Assembly: GCF_000620785.1 (NCBI RefSeq) | Contig: NZ_JIAI01000001.1 | Location: forward strand, 744,001-808,000 | Source: Actinospineispora acaciae DSM 45401 | GTDB lineage: Bacteria > Actinomycetota > Actinomycetes > Mycobacteriales > Pseudonocardiaceae | Direction: 5' to 3' | Length of the DNA stretch: 64,000 nt | Shown here: positions 16,502 to 24,418 of the stretch, one piece after another | Numbering within the stretch: position 1 is the stretch's first letter | Layout of the letters: every line of letters starts with the position of its first letter | The notes under the pieces: generated by a model | Seen by the model: the letters and a program-made list of their open reading frames with translations, nothing else | Databases searched by the model: none | Told to the model about the DNA's origin: nothing | Translations under genes and position numbers: made by a program

Positions 16502-17905
16502 TCAGCCGATCTTGACCCCGAAGACCTGCAGGAGCGTGTAGATGCCGAGCAGCCCGATGGCGATGCTGCTCACGACCAGCAGGGCGTTGAAGACCCGCCC
16601 CCCGTAGAGCCCGGGGTCGGTCTCGGCCCGCCGCAGGTACCACACGGCGGCGACCACGGCGACCAGGAAGATCCCGGTCATCACCCCGCCGATCTGGACC
16701 ATGAGCACCGGGGACTGGATGGCCAGGTACGCGATCGCCCAGACGATCGGCAGGGCGACGGTGAACACCCGGATCCAGCGCATCCGCACGACCGGGTCCT
16801 GCCAGTCCAGCACGCCGAGGGTGGCCAGCAGGTTCACGTACATCCGCGACCAGCTCGGAATGGCCGCCCACATGGTCGAGCCGAGCACGGCGATCGCGCC
16901 GATCAGGAACACCACGCTCGCCCAGCCGCCGAGCGTGTCGGTGTAGATGCGGGACAGCGTGGTGATCATCCCGTTGCCCTGGGGCACCAGGCGCTGCGGG
17001 TGCAGCACCGCCGCGCCCATGAGATAGAAGGCCAGCGTGCCGAACGTGTAGATGACCCAGGACACCAGCGCGTCCTTGTACATGACCTTGATCCAGCCGT
17101 TGGCCCGGCGCCGCCAGGCCTCGCTGCCGTCGTTCGGCCCGGCCCAGCGCGCGTAGCCCTTCTCGATGCACCAGTAGGTGTAGAAGGTGACCTCGTCGGC
17201 GCCGACACCGGTGATGCCGAACATCGCGACCGCCGCGCCGACCGCCCCGGCCGGGATGAGGAAGGTCATCCCGCTGGCCAGGTCGCCGGCGCCGTACGGG
17301 AACGGGGTGAGCGGCAGCCCGAGCGCGATCAGGACCGTGACGAAGGTGAAGACGACGACGAGCAGGAACGCGCCGCGCTCGATCAGCGAGTACCTGTTGG
17401 AGTACAGCAGCGCGATGCTGCCCGCGGCGAGGAACACGGTCCAGGCGACGATCGAGGTGGAGCCGAGCGGGTCCCCGCCGATCGGCAGCAGGATGCTGAA
17501 GGCCACCGCCGTGCCGCCGATGATGCCGCCGGCCTGCAGCAGCTTGGACAGCGCCAGCAGCGTCCACAGCACGTTCACCCAGCCCACCCCGCCGACCGTG
17601 GGCGGCACCCGGTTGTAGCCGGTGAGCGCGGGTTGCCCGGTGGCGATCGTCCAGCGGGCCAGCTCCACCTGCACGGCGACCTTCACGAACGTGCTGAACA
17701 CGACCAGCCAGAGCAGCGTGAACCCGACCTGGGCGCCGAGCACGGTGGTCGCGATGAGCTCGCCGGAGCCGACGATGGACGCGCTGAGGATCAACCCGGG
17801 TCCGAGGTAGCGGAAGCTGGCCCGCCAGCCCACCGGCGGGTCCTTGATCCCCTCCTCGGTGAGGGTGTACGGGTCGGTCCGGTCGTACCCGGGCGTGGTG
17901 GACAT
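16502..17905 (-). CDS. Nramp-related transporter, divergent
   Basis: 467 residues from the ATG at 17905. At least 11 membrane helices with the Nramp layout. Helix 1 reads IVGSGELIATTVLGAQVGFT, so the DPGN metal motif is replaced by GSGE. Helix 6 reads FGITGVGADEVTFYTYW, lacking MPH and carrying charged residues instead. The protein belongs with annotated Mn/Fe Nramp relatives, yet it lacks the metal ligands. It lies just upstream of LysR and downstream of tctA on the same strand, so it may serve the same organic-acid pathway. The other divergent member is at 12576; the two are not close duplicates. Confidence 0.82.
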   Translation of the reverse strand: MSTTPGYDRTDPYTLTEEGIKDPPVGWRASFRYLGPGLILSASIVGSGELIATTVLGAQVGFTLLWLVVFSTFVKVAVQVELARWTIATGQPALTGYNRVPPTVGGVGWVNVLWTLLALSKLLQAGGIIGGTAVAFSILLPIGGDPLGSTSIVAWTVFLAAGSIALLYSNRYSLIERGAFLLVVVFTFVTVLIALGLPLTPFPYGAGDLASGMTFLIPAGAVGAAVAMFGITGVGADEVTFYTYWCIEKGYARWAGPNDGSEAWRRRANGWIKVMYKDALVSWVIYTFGTLAFYLMGAAVLHPQRLVPQGNGMITTLSRIYTDTLGGWASVVFLIGAIAVLGSTMWAAIPSWSRMYVNLLATLGVLDWQDPVVRMRWIRVFTVALPIVWAIAYLAIQSPVLMVQIGGVMTGIFLVAVVAAVWYLRRAETDPGLYGGRVFNALLVVSSIAIGLLGIYTLLQVFGVKIG

Positions 17906-17924
17906 GTCCAGCTCCCTTGCTGGT

Positions 17925-19427
17925 TTACGGATCGGCGGTCCGTCGTCGCGGGACGAGCCCGCGCAGGGCCGGGTAGAGCAGCACCAGCAGCGTGATCACC
18001 ATCAGGGTGGCGCTGATCGGCCTGGTGAAGAACTGCGTGAGGTCCCAGTCGGTCTTGATGACGCTCTGCATGAAGTTCTTCTCGACGATCGGCCCGAGCA
18101 CCAGCCCGAGCACGACCGGGGCGAGCGGGAACCCGGTTCGCTCCATGAGGTAGCCGAGCACCCCGAACAGGAGCATGACGACGATCTCCAGCTGGCCGTT
18201 GTTGATCGCGAACGCCCCGACGACGCAGAACGCGACGATGATCGGCATCAGCACGGCGGAGCGCACCCGCAGCAGCAGCCCGCTGGCCCGGACCGCCAGG
18301 TAGCCCAGCGGCAGCATCAGCAGGTTCGCCACGATGAAGATCAGGTAGATGCCGTACAGCAGCGCGGACTGCGAGGTGAACAGCTCCGGCCCCGGCTGTA
18401 CGCCCTTGACCAGGAGAACCCCGATCAGGATCGCGGTGATCGTGTCGCCCGGGATCCCGAAGACCAGGGTGGGCACGTACGCCGAGGCCAGCGCGGCGTT
18501 GTTGGCCGAGCCGGCGGAGACGACCGGCTCGATGTGCCCCTGACCCCTGCCGAACAGGTGGCCCTCCCGGGAGGCGTTCTTCGTCGCCGCGTAGGAGACC
18601 CAGGCGGCGATGTCTCCCCCGGCCCCCGGCAGCGCCCCGACGGCGGCGCCGATCGCGTTGCCGCTGGCCACCCCCTTGCGGTAGCGCCAGAGGGTGCGCG
18701 CGGTGTCCCGGAACATGCCCCGGGTGCGGATCCGGGCCGCGTCCGGGCGCCCGGCCGGGTGCAGCACGTTGCGCAGCACCTCGGACAGCCCGAACAGGCC
18801 GATCATCGCCGGGATGAAGCTGATCCCCTGCAGCAGCGACGTGCTGCCGAAGGTGAACCGCGCGTAGCCCAGCGCGACGTCGATCCCGACGGTCGAGAGC
18901 AGCACCCCGAGCAGCAGCGACAGCGCGCCCTTGACCTGCGAGCCCTGCGAGATGATCACCGAGGCGGTGAGGCCGAGGACGGCCACCCAGAAGTACTCGT
19001 AGGAGGTGAACCGCAGCGCGAACTCGGCGAGCGCGGGCGCGGCGGCCATCAGCACCACGGCGCCCGCGATGCCGCCGATGGCCGAGCCGACCAGCCCGAC
19101 GCCCAGCACCCGGGCGCCGTGTCCGGACTGGGTGAGCCGGTAGGCGTCCTCGGTGTACGCCGCGCTCGCCGGGGTGCCCGGCATCCGGACCAGCGCCGAG
19201 GGCAGGTCGCCCGCGAAGATGGCCATCGCGGACATGGTGATGATCGACGCGATGGCCGGCAGCGGTTCGAGGAAGAACGCGAACGGCACCAACAGCGCCG
19301 TGGCCAGCGTCGCGGTCAGCCCCGGGATGGCCCCGATGAACAGCCCGTACACCGCCGACGCGAGCACCGCCAGCGGCAACGTCGGGTCGGCGAGCATGCC
19401 GAGCGCGGTGCCGAGGTTGTCCAGCAT
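17925..19427 (-). CDS. tctA: Tripartite tricarboxylate transporter, large permease TctA
   Basis: 500 residues from the ATG at 19427, about 11-12 membrane helices. It contains the TctA signatures GAIPGLTATLATALLVPFA and, in the second half, GALPGAGGDIAAWVSYA and NNAALASAYVPTLVFGIPG. TctA is the main channel subunit of a sodium-coupled, binding-protein-dependent carboxylate importer. The three genes are ordered tctC, tctB, tctA here with 6 nt between tctB and tctA. Confidence 0.95.
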   Translation of the reverse strand: MLDNLGTALGMLADPTLPLAVLASAVYGLFIGAIPGLTATLATALLVPFAFFLEPLPAIASIITMSAMAIFAGDLPSALVRMPGTPASAAYTEDAYRLTQSGHGARVLGVGLVGSAIGGIAGAVVLMAAAPALAEFALRFTSYEYFWVAVLGLTASVIISQGSQVKGALSLLLGVLLSTVGIDVALGYARFTFGSTSLLQGISFIPAMIGLFGLSEVLRNVLHPAGRPDAARIRTRGMFRDTARTLWRYRKGVASGNAIGAAVGALPGAGGDIAAWVSYAATKNASREGHLFGRGQGHIEPVVSAGSANNAALASAYVPTLVFGIPGDTITAILIGVLLVKGVQPGPELFTSQSALLYGIYLIFIVANLLMLPLGYLAVRASGLLLRVRSAVLMPIIVAFCVVGAFAINNGQLEIVVMLLFGVLGYLMERTGFPLAPVVLGLVLGPIVEKNFMQSVIKTDWDLTQFFTRPISATLMVITLLVLLYPALRGLVPRRRTADP

Positions 19428-19433
19428 CGGTCG

Positions 19434-19904
19434 CTACCCCACGAGCCCAATAGGAAGCGGCACCAGCAACACGTGCTGGAACAGCACCCAGATGACGCCG
19501 GTGGTGAGCACGGAGGCGCCGGCCGCCACCAGGGGGCGGGTGCCGAGCCGCCACATGAGCAGGAACAACAGCGGGGCCATGGTCAGCACGAAGCCGAGCG
19601 TCTCGGCCAGCGCGAGGTAACCGGCGACGGCCCCCAGCACGGCCAGCGCGTTGAGACGTCCTCGCGGGGAGCTGACCACGGCGGGGCTTTCGGACGCGGC
19701 CCGGCGGAAGGTCAGCGCGGACCGCCCGGTGAGGACCAGCCCGAAGAGCACCAGCAGGGCGCCCACGATGCCAGGGAACAGCGCCGGACCCGGCTGCCCG
19801 GCCGGCAGCTCGGGGAAGCCCTGCACCATGACCAGGACGCCGGCCCCGAGCGCGGCGGCCAGCAGCCCTGCCACCAGGTCGGCGTGCCCAGACTCCTGGC
19901 TCAC
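19434..19904 (-). CDS. tctB: Tripartite tricarboxylate transporter, small permease TctB
   Basis: 156 residues from a GTG at 19904, four membrane helices. It is the small, poorly conserved partner of TctA: a first helix (LVAGLLAAALGAGVLVM), the G-PALFPGIVGALLVLFG region typical of TctB, then two later helices. The GTG overlaps the tctC TGA (GTGA), so translation is coupled. A longer frame through it is produced by the tctC shadow and is not the gene. Confidence 0.88.
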   Translation of the reverse strand: MSQESGHADLVAGLLAAALGAGVLVMVQGFPELPAGQPGPALFPGIVGALLVLFGLVLTGRSALTFRRAASESPAVVSSPRGRLNALAVLGAVAGYLALAETLGFVLTMAPLLFLLMWRLGTRPLVAAGASVLTTGVIWVLFQHVLLVPLPIGLVG

Positions 19905-20914
19905 GAGCCGAGACCAGCGGCCTTCATGATCTCGCCCTTCTGGGCGTCCTGCTCGGCCAGGTAGGCGCCGAAGTCCTTGGCGTTGCGCCAGGCGAGCCCG
20001 AACCCGGTCTTGGCGAGGAACTCCTGATAGGCGGGGCCGTGCGCGATCTCGTCCAGGTGGCAGCTCAGCTCGTTCACCACGTTCTCCGGCATCCGGGCCG
20101 GCCCGGCGATGCCGCGCCAGGCCGCCATGGTGAAGTCGATGCCCTGCTCGCGCAGCGTGGGCACGTCCGGGAACTTGGGGTCGCGCTGCTCGCTCATCAC
20201 GGCGATGGCCTTGGCCCGGCCGGCCCGGATCATCGTCTGGTTCTCGGCCAGGCTGGCGGTGGAGACGGTGATGCCGCCCGCCACCAGCTCCTGCAGCGCC
20301 GGCGCCGCGCCCTCGCTGGGCACCCACCGGATCGCGTCCGGCGCGAGGCCGGTCTTGAGCAGCAGCCCCGCCCTGGCCAGGTCCCAGATCCCGCCCCGGC
20401 CGGTGCCCGACGCGGTGGTCGCCCCCGGGTTCGCCCTGGCGTGGTCGAGCAGGGCCGCGATGCCCGTCCAGGGCGCGTCCGCGCGCACGGTGACGCCGGC
20501 CGGGTCGGAGTTGACCATGCCGATCGGGGTGAGCTGTCGGTACGACAGGTCGGTGAGGCCCTGCCAGTGCATCATGGTGATCTCGACGGTGGCCAGGCCG
20601 ATCGTGGAGCCGTCCGGGCGCGCGCCCGCGATCGCGCTGTGCCCGACCGCGCCGCCGCCCCCCGTCCTGTTCACCACGTTGACCTGCGTGTGGAGCTTCT
20701 CGGCGAGCTGGCTGCCGATGAACCGGGCCACGCTGTCGGTGCCGCCGCCGGCCGCCCACGGCACGATCAGCTCGACGGTGCCCCGGGGATAGTTCGGCGC
20801 CAGGTCGCACCGGGTGTCCCCCGCCGCGCGCGATCTGGAACCGCAGCCGGCCAGGACGAGCAGGAGAACGGCGGACAGCACCGCGATCCGGATACGACGA
20901 CGCGACATCGGCAC
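19901..20914 (-). CDS. tctC: Tricarboxylate-binding lipoprotein TctC
   Basis: 337 residues from a GTG at 20914 (an ATG two codons later is possible). Lipobox LAGC at Cys24, so it is anchored outside the membrane. The Bug/TctC fold shows in YPRGTVELIVPWAAGGGTDSVAR near the N terminus, VVNRTGGGGAVGH and a late PDVPTLREQGIDFTMAAWRG. It captures a carboxylate and hands it to TctAB. The ligand is unknown; the neighbours (RraA-like, ThDP enzyme) suggest an oxo or hydroxy dicarboxylate. Divergent from a LysR gene at 21029. Confidence 0.93.
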   Translation of the reverse strand: MPMSRRRIRIAVLSAVLLLVLAGCGSRSRAAGDTRCDLAPNYPRGTVELIVPWAAGGGTDSVARFIGSQLAEKLHTQVNVVNRTGGGGAVGHSAIAGARPDGSTIGLATVEITMMHWQGLTDLSYRQLTPIGMVNSDPAGVTVRADAPWTGIAALLDHARANPGATTASGTGRGGIWDLARAGLLLKTGLAPDAIRWVPSEGAAPALQELVAGGITVSTASLAENQTMIRAGRAKAIAVMSEQRDPKFPDVPTLREQGIDFTMAAWRGIAGPARMPENVVNELSCHLDEIAHGPAYQEFLAKTGFGLAWRNAKDFGAYLAEQDAQKGEIMKAAGLGS

Positions 20915-21010
20915 GGCTCCAGTCGACTCCGGTCGGCATTGACAGAAGCGGGTTCCCGATGATGGTCAGCCGGGTCGATCCGGGTCAATCGCCTTCCCCG
21001 GCTAGCTCCC

Positions 21011-21025
21011 ATCCGCGAAACGGAT
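21011..21025. promoter_or_regulatory. LysR-type T-N11-A box
   Basis: ATCCGCGAAACGGAT is a dyad (ATCCG / CGGAT) containing T-N11-A at 21012-21024. It lies in the 114-bp spacer between tctC and the LysR gene, 3 bp before the first possible LysR start. The LysR protein probably binds it to control tctCBA and itself. Confidence 0.6.
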
Positions 21026-21028
21026 AAC

Positions 21029-21976
21029 GTGACGCGCGTGGGACGGGTGGAGCACCTGGACTGGCTGGAGACGTTCGTCGCCGTCGTCGACAGCGGTGGC
21101 TTCAGCGCGGCCGCGGACGCCGTGCACCGCTCCCAGTCCCGGGTCAGCTCGCACGTCGCCTCGCTGGAGCAGGCGCTCGGCGCGCGCCTGTTCGACCGCA
21201 GCCACCGCCCGGTGCTGCTGACCGACGCCGGCGAGGCGTTCCTGCCGCACGCCCGCGAGGTGCTGGCCGGCCTGGCGCGCGGGCAGAACGAGGTGGACGC
21301 CGTGCTCGGCGTGGTCAGGGGCCACGTCGTGCTCGGCAGCTACCCGAGCGCCAGCGCCGCCTTCGTTCCCACCGTGCTGAGCGGGTTCAGCGCGCGGTAC
21401 CCGGACGTCGGCGTCGACCTCACCGAGCGCCCCAGCCTGGACCTGTCCGAGGCGCTCGGCTCCGGGCGCGTGCACCTGGCGCTGCGCCCGCTCGCGCCGC
21501 GCGAGGACACCGACGGGCTGGCGTGTCGCCCGCTGTGGCGCGAGCCCCTGGTGGCCGTCTGTCCCCCGGACCACCCGCTGGCCGGGCTTCCGGCACCGCT
21601 GGAGCTGTCCGAGCTGGTCAAGCACCGCCTGGTGACCATCGGCGGCTCCCACCGGGAGGTGATGTACGAGGCGCACGCGGCGCTCAAGCAGTGCGGGACG
21701 CCCGCCACGATCGCCTGGCAGACCGACCAGCCGCAGACCCTGGTCAACTTCGTGCGCACCGGGCTGGGCGTGGGCATCACCAACAGGCTGGCGATGACCG
21801 TGTCCGACACCGCCGGCGTGGTGGTCACCGAGGTCGGCACGCTGTCGCAGGGCAGGACCGTCGGCGTGTTCTGGGACCCCCGCCGCTACCTGCCCAGGGC
21901 CGCCGGCGCGCTGCTGGAGCAGATAGTGGCCACCGCTCCCCCATCCGGCACCGTCGAGTTTGGTGCCGGTGAGTGA
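21029..21976 (+). CDS. LysR family regulator
   Basis: 315 residues if the GTG at 21029 is used. The real start may be the GTG at 21047 (VEHLDWLETFVAVVD), because the first start lies 3 bp from the LysR box and leaves no room for a ribosome site. The DNA-binding domain is plain (GGFSAAADAVHRSQSRVSSHVASLE), and the effector domain follows. Divergent from tctCBA, so it probably regulates carboxylate uptake; the effector is unknown. Followed by cstA after 85 bp on the same strand. Confidence 0.92.
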   Translation: MTRVGRVEHLDWLETFVAVVDSGGFSAAADAVHRSQSRVSSHVASLEQALGARLFDRSHRPVLLTDAGEAFLPHAREVLAGLARGQNEVDAVLGVVRGHVVLGSYPSASAAFVPTVLSGFSARYPDVGVDLTERPSLDLSEALGSGRVHLALRPLAPREDTDGLACRPLWREPLVAVCPPDHPLAGLPAPLELSELVKHRLVTIGGSHREVMYEAHAALKQCGTPATIAWQTDQPQTLVNFVRTGLGVGITNRLAMTVSDTAGVVVTEVGTLSQGRTVGVFWDPRRYLPRAAGALLEQIVATAPPSGTVEFGAGE

Positions 21977-22061
21977 CGAGAAGGATGCTCTATGGCTAAC
22001 GTTGCGCCAGGGCGCCGGAAGGCGGGCGGGCGACGAAGCCGTTGAGGGAAGTGACTGGACG

Positions 22062-24218
22062 ATGAGTGACCTCCAAGTGTCCCGGTTGAAGCCGAAGTCG
22101 GTGTTGGTCTGGTCGGCCGTCGCTGTCGTCGGCGCCGTGGCGTGGGGCGTGCTGGCGCTGTCGCGCGGCGAGCGGATCTCGGCGATCTGGCTGGTGGCGG
22201 CGGCGTTGGGTTCGTACGCGATCGCCTACCGGTTCTATGCGCGGTTCATCTGCCGTCGGGTGTTGGGGGTGGACGACCGGCGCGCCACCCCGGCGGAGCG
22301 GTTGAACAACGGGATGGACTTCCATCCGACGGATCGCCGGGTGCTGTTCGGGCACCATTTCGCGGCGATCGCCGGTGCCGGGCCGTTGGTGGGTCCGGTG
22401 TTGGCGGCGCAGATGGGGTATCTGCCCGGGACGTTGTGGATCGTGTTCGGGGTGATCTTCGCCGGCGCGGTGCAGGACATGGTGACGCTGTTCTTCTCGA
22501 TGCGCCGCAACGGCCGCAGCCTGGGGCAGATGGCCCGCGACGAGATCGGGCCGATCGGCGGGGCGGCGGCGCTGATCGCGGTGTTCGTCATCATGATCAT
22601 TCTGTTGGCGGTGCTGGCGCTGGTGGTGGTCAACGCGCTGGCGCAGTCGCCGTGGGGGACGTTCTCCATCGCGATGACCATCCCGATCGCGCTGTTCATG
22701 GGGTTCTACCTGCGCACGCTGCGGCCGGGTCGGGTGATGGAGACGACCGCGATCGGGGTCGCGCTGCTGCTGGTGGCGATCATCGCCGGCGGCTGGGTGC
22801 AGTCCTCGAGCTGGGCGGGTGCGTTCACCCTGAGCCCGAAGGCGCTGGTCATCTGGCTGATCGTGTACGGGTTCGCCGCGTCGGTGCTGCCGGTGTGGAT
22901 GCTGCTGGCGCCCCGGGACTACCTGTCGACGTTCATGAAGATCGGCACGATCGGGTTGCTGGCGATCAGCGTGGTGATCGCCGCTCCGGTGATCAACAAC
23001 GAGGCGATCACCAAGTTCGCGATCAACGGCAACGGCCCGGTGTTCGCCGGGGCGCTGTTCCCGTTCGTGTTCATCACCATCGCCTGCGGTGCGCTGTCCG
23101 GGTTCCACGCGCTGATCTCCTCGGGCACCACCCCGAAGATGATCCAGAAGGAACAGCAGATCCGGATGATCGGCTACGGGGCGATGCTCATGGAGTCGTT
23201 CGTCGCGATCATGGCGCTGATCGCGGCCTCGATCATCGACCCCGGCCTGTACTACGCGATGAACGCGCCTGCCGGGCTGCTGGGCAACACCGTGCAGTCG
23301 GCGTCGGCGGCGGTGAACAACCTCGGGTTCGCGATCACCACCGACACGTTGAACGACGCGGCCGCCGCGGTGCAGGAGAAGACGCTAATCGCTCGGACCG
23401 GCGGGGCGCCGACCCTGGCGATCGGGATGTCGGAGATCTTCTCCGGGGTGTTCGGCGGGGCCGCGCTCAAGGCGTTCTGGTACCACTTCGCGATCATGTT
23501 CGAGGCGCTGTTCATCCTGACCACGGTGGACGCCGGCACCCGGGTCGGGCGGTTCATGCTGCAGGACACCCTCGGCAACCTGTACAAGCCGCTGCGCCAG
23601 GTGTCCTGGAAGCCGGGCCTGTACGCCACCAGCGCGGTCGTCGTCGCGGCCTGGGGCTACTTTCTCTACGTCGGGGTGGCCGACCCGCTGGGCGGGATCA
23701 ACCAGCTGTTCCCGCTGTTCGGCATCGCCAACCAACTGCTCGCGGCGGTGGCGCTCGCGGTGTGCACCACGCTGATCATCAAGTCCGGCAAGGCCAAGTG
23801 GGCGTGGGTCACCGGGGTGCCACTGGCCTGGGACGCGGCGGTCACCTTGACCGCGAGCTGGCAGAAGGTGTTCTCCTCCGACCCCACGCTCGGGTTCTTC
23901 GCCCAGCGCGCCAAGTTCGCCGCCGCGCTGGAGCAGGGCAAGGTGCTCTCCCCGGCCAAGAGCATCGACGACATGCGTGCGGTGGTCACGAACTCGACGG
24001 TGGACGGCATCCTGTCAGCGCTGTTCGCCATCCTCATCGTGGTGGTCCTCGCCGACGCGGTCCGGGTCTGGATCAAGGCGCTGCGCACGACCGAACCGCT
24101 GCCCAGCACCGAGGCGCCGTTCGTCGAGTCCAAGATCACCGCGCCGTCCGGGCTGATCCCCACCGCCGAGGAGCGCAAGGCCCTCGTCGGCGCCGGCCAT
24201 GACGGGAGCTCGCCATGA
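22062..24218 (+). CDS. cstA: Carbon starvation protein A, pyruvate/peptide transporter family
   Basis: 718 residues from the ATG at 22062, with GAGGGAAG upstream. Many membrane helices (about 16-18). CstA signatures: RRVLFGHHFAAIAGAGPLVGP, AAQMGYLPGTLWIVFGVIFAGAVQD, and FHALISSGTTPKMIQKE. E. coli CstA and BtsT import pyruvate or peptides when carbon is short. Its ATGA overlap with the following YbdD gene is the usual pairing. Confidence 0.95.
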   Translation: MSDLQVSRLKPKSVLVWSAVAVVGAVAWGVLALSRGERISAIWLVAAALGSYAIAYRFYARFICRRVLGVDDRRATPAERLNNGMDFHPTDRRVLFGHHFAAIAGAGPLVGPVLAAQMGYLPGTLWIVFGVIFAGAVQDMVTLFFSMRRNGRSLGQMARDEIGPIGGAAALIAVFVIMIILLAVLALVVVNALAQSPWGTFSIAMTIPIALFMGFYLRTLRPGRVMETTAIGVALLLVAIIAGGWVQSSSWAGAFTLSPKALVIWLIVYGFAASVLPVWMLLAPRDYLSTFMKIGTIGLLAISVVIAAPVINNEAITKFAINGNGPVFAGALFPFVFITIACGALSGFHALISSGTTPKMIQKEQQIRMIGYGAMLMESFVAIMALIAASIIDPGLYYAMNAPAGLLGNTVQSASAAVNNLGFAITTDTLNDAAAAVQEKTLIARTGGAPTLAIGMSEIFSGVFGGAALKAFWYHFAIMFEALFILTTVDAGTRVGRFMLQDTLGNLYKPLRQVSWKPGLYATSAVVVAAWGYFLYVGVADPLGGINQLFPLFGIANQLLAAVALAVCTTLIIKSGKAKWAWVTGVPLAWDAAVTLTASWQKVFSSDPTLGFFAQRAKFAAALEQGKVLSPAKSIDDMRAVVTNSTVDGILSALFAILIVVVLADAVRVWIKALRTTEPLPSTEAPFVESKITAPSGLIPTAEERKALVGAGHDGSSP

Positions 24219-24418
24219 GCCGGGTGGCCGAGAGCATCGGGTCGGCGTGGCGGGGCGTGCGCTGGTACCTGCGCGAGTTCTCCGGGGAGGCGGCGTACGA
24301 CCACTACCTCGAACGCCACCGCCGCGAGCACCCGGGCGAACCGGCGATGACCAGGCGTGAGTTCGAGCGCTGGCGCATCGACCACAGCGACCCGGAGCCG
24401 GGCAGCCGCTGCTGCTAG
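24215..24418 (+). CDS. YbdD/YjiX family protein
   Basis: 67 residues; the start overlaps the cstA stop (ATGA). Contains the family core YDHYLERHRREHPGEPAMTRREFE and ends in two cysteines. Small soluble partner that accompanies CstA/BtsT transporters and is needed for their activity in enterobacteria. Its TAG stop and the TAG of the converging molybdoenzyme gene share the four bases CTAG at 24415-24418. Confidence 0.93.
   Translation: MSRVAESIGSAWRGVRWYLREFSGEAAYDHYLERHRREHPGEPAMTRREFERWRIDHSDPEPGSRCC

Noticed and set aside
17844..19964. A 706-codon plus-strand frame across the tctA/tctB genes
   Set aside because: Antisense shadow with extreme D/R/H/Q content; tctA and tctB give proper membrane protein sequences on the other strand.
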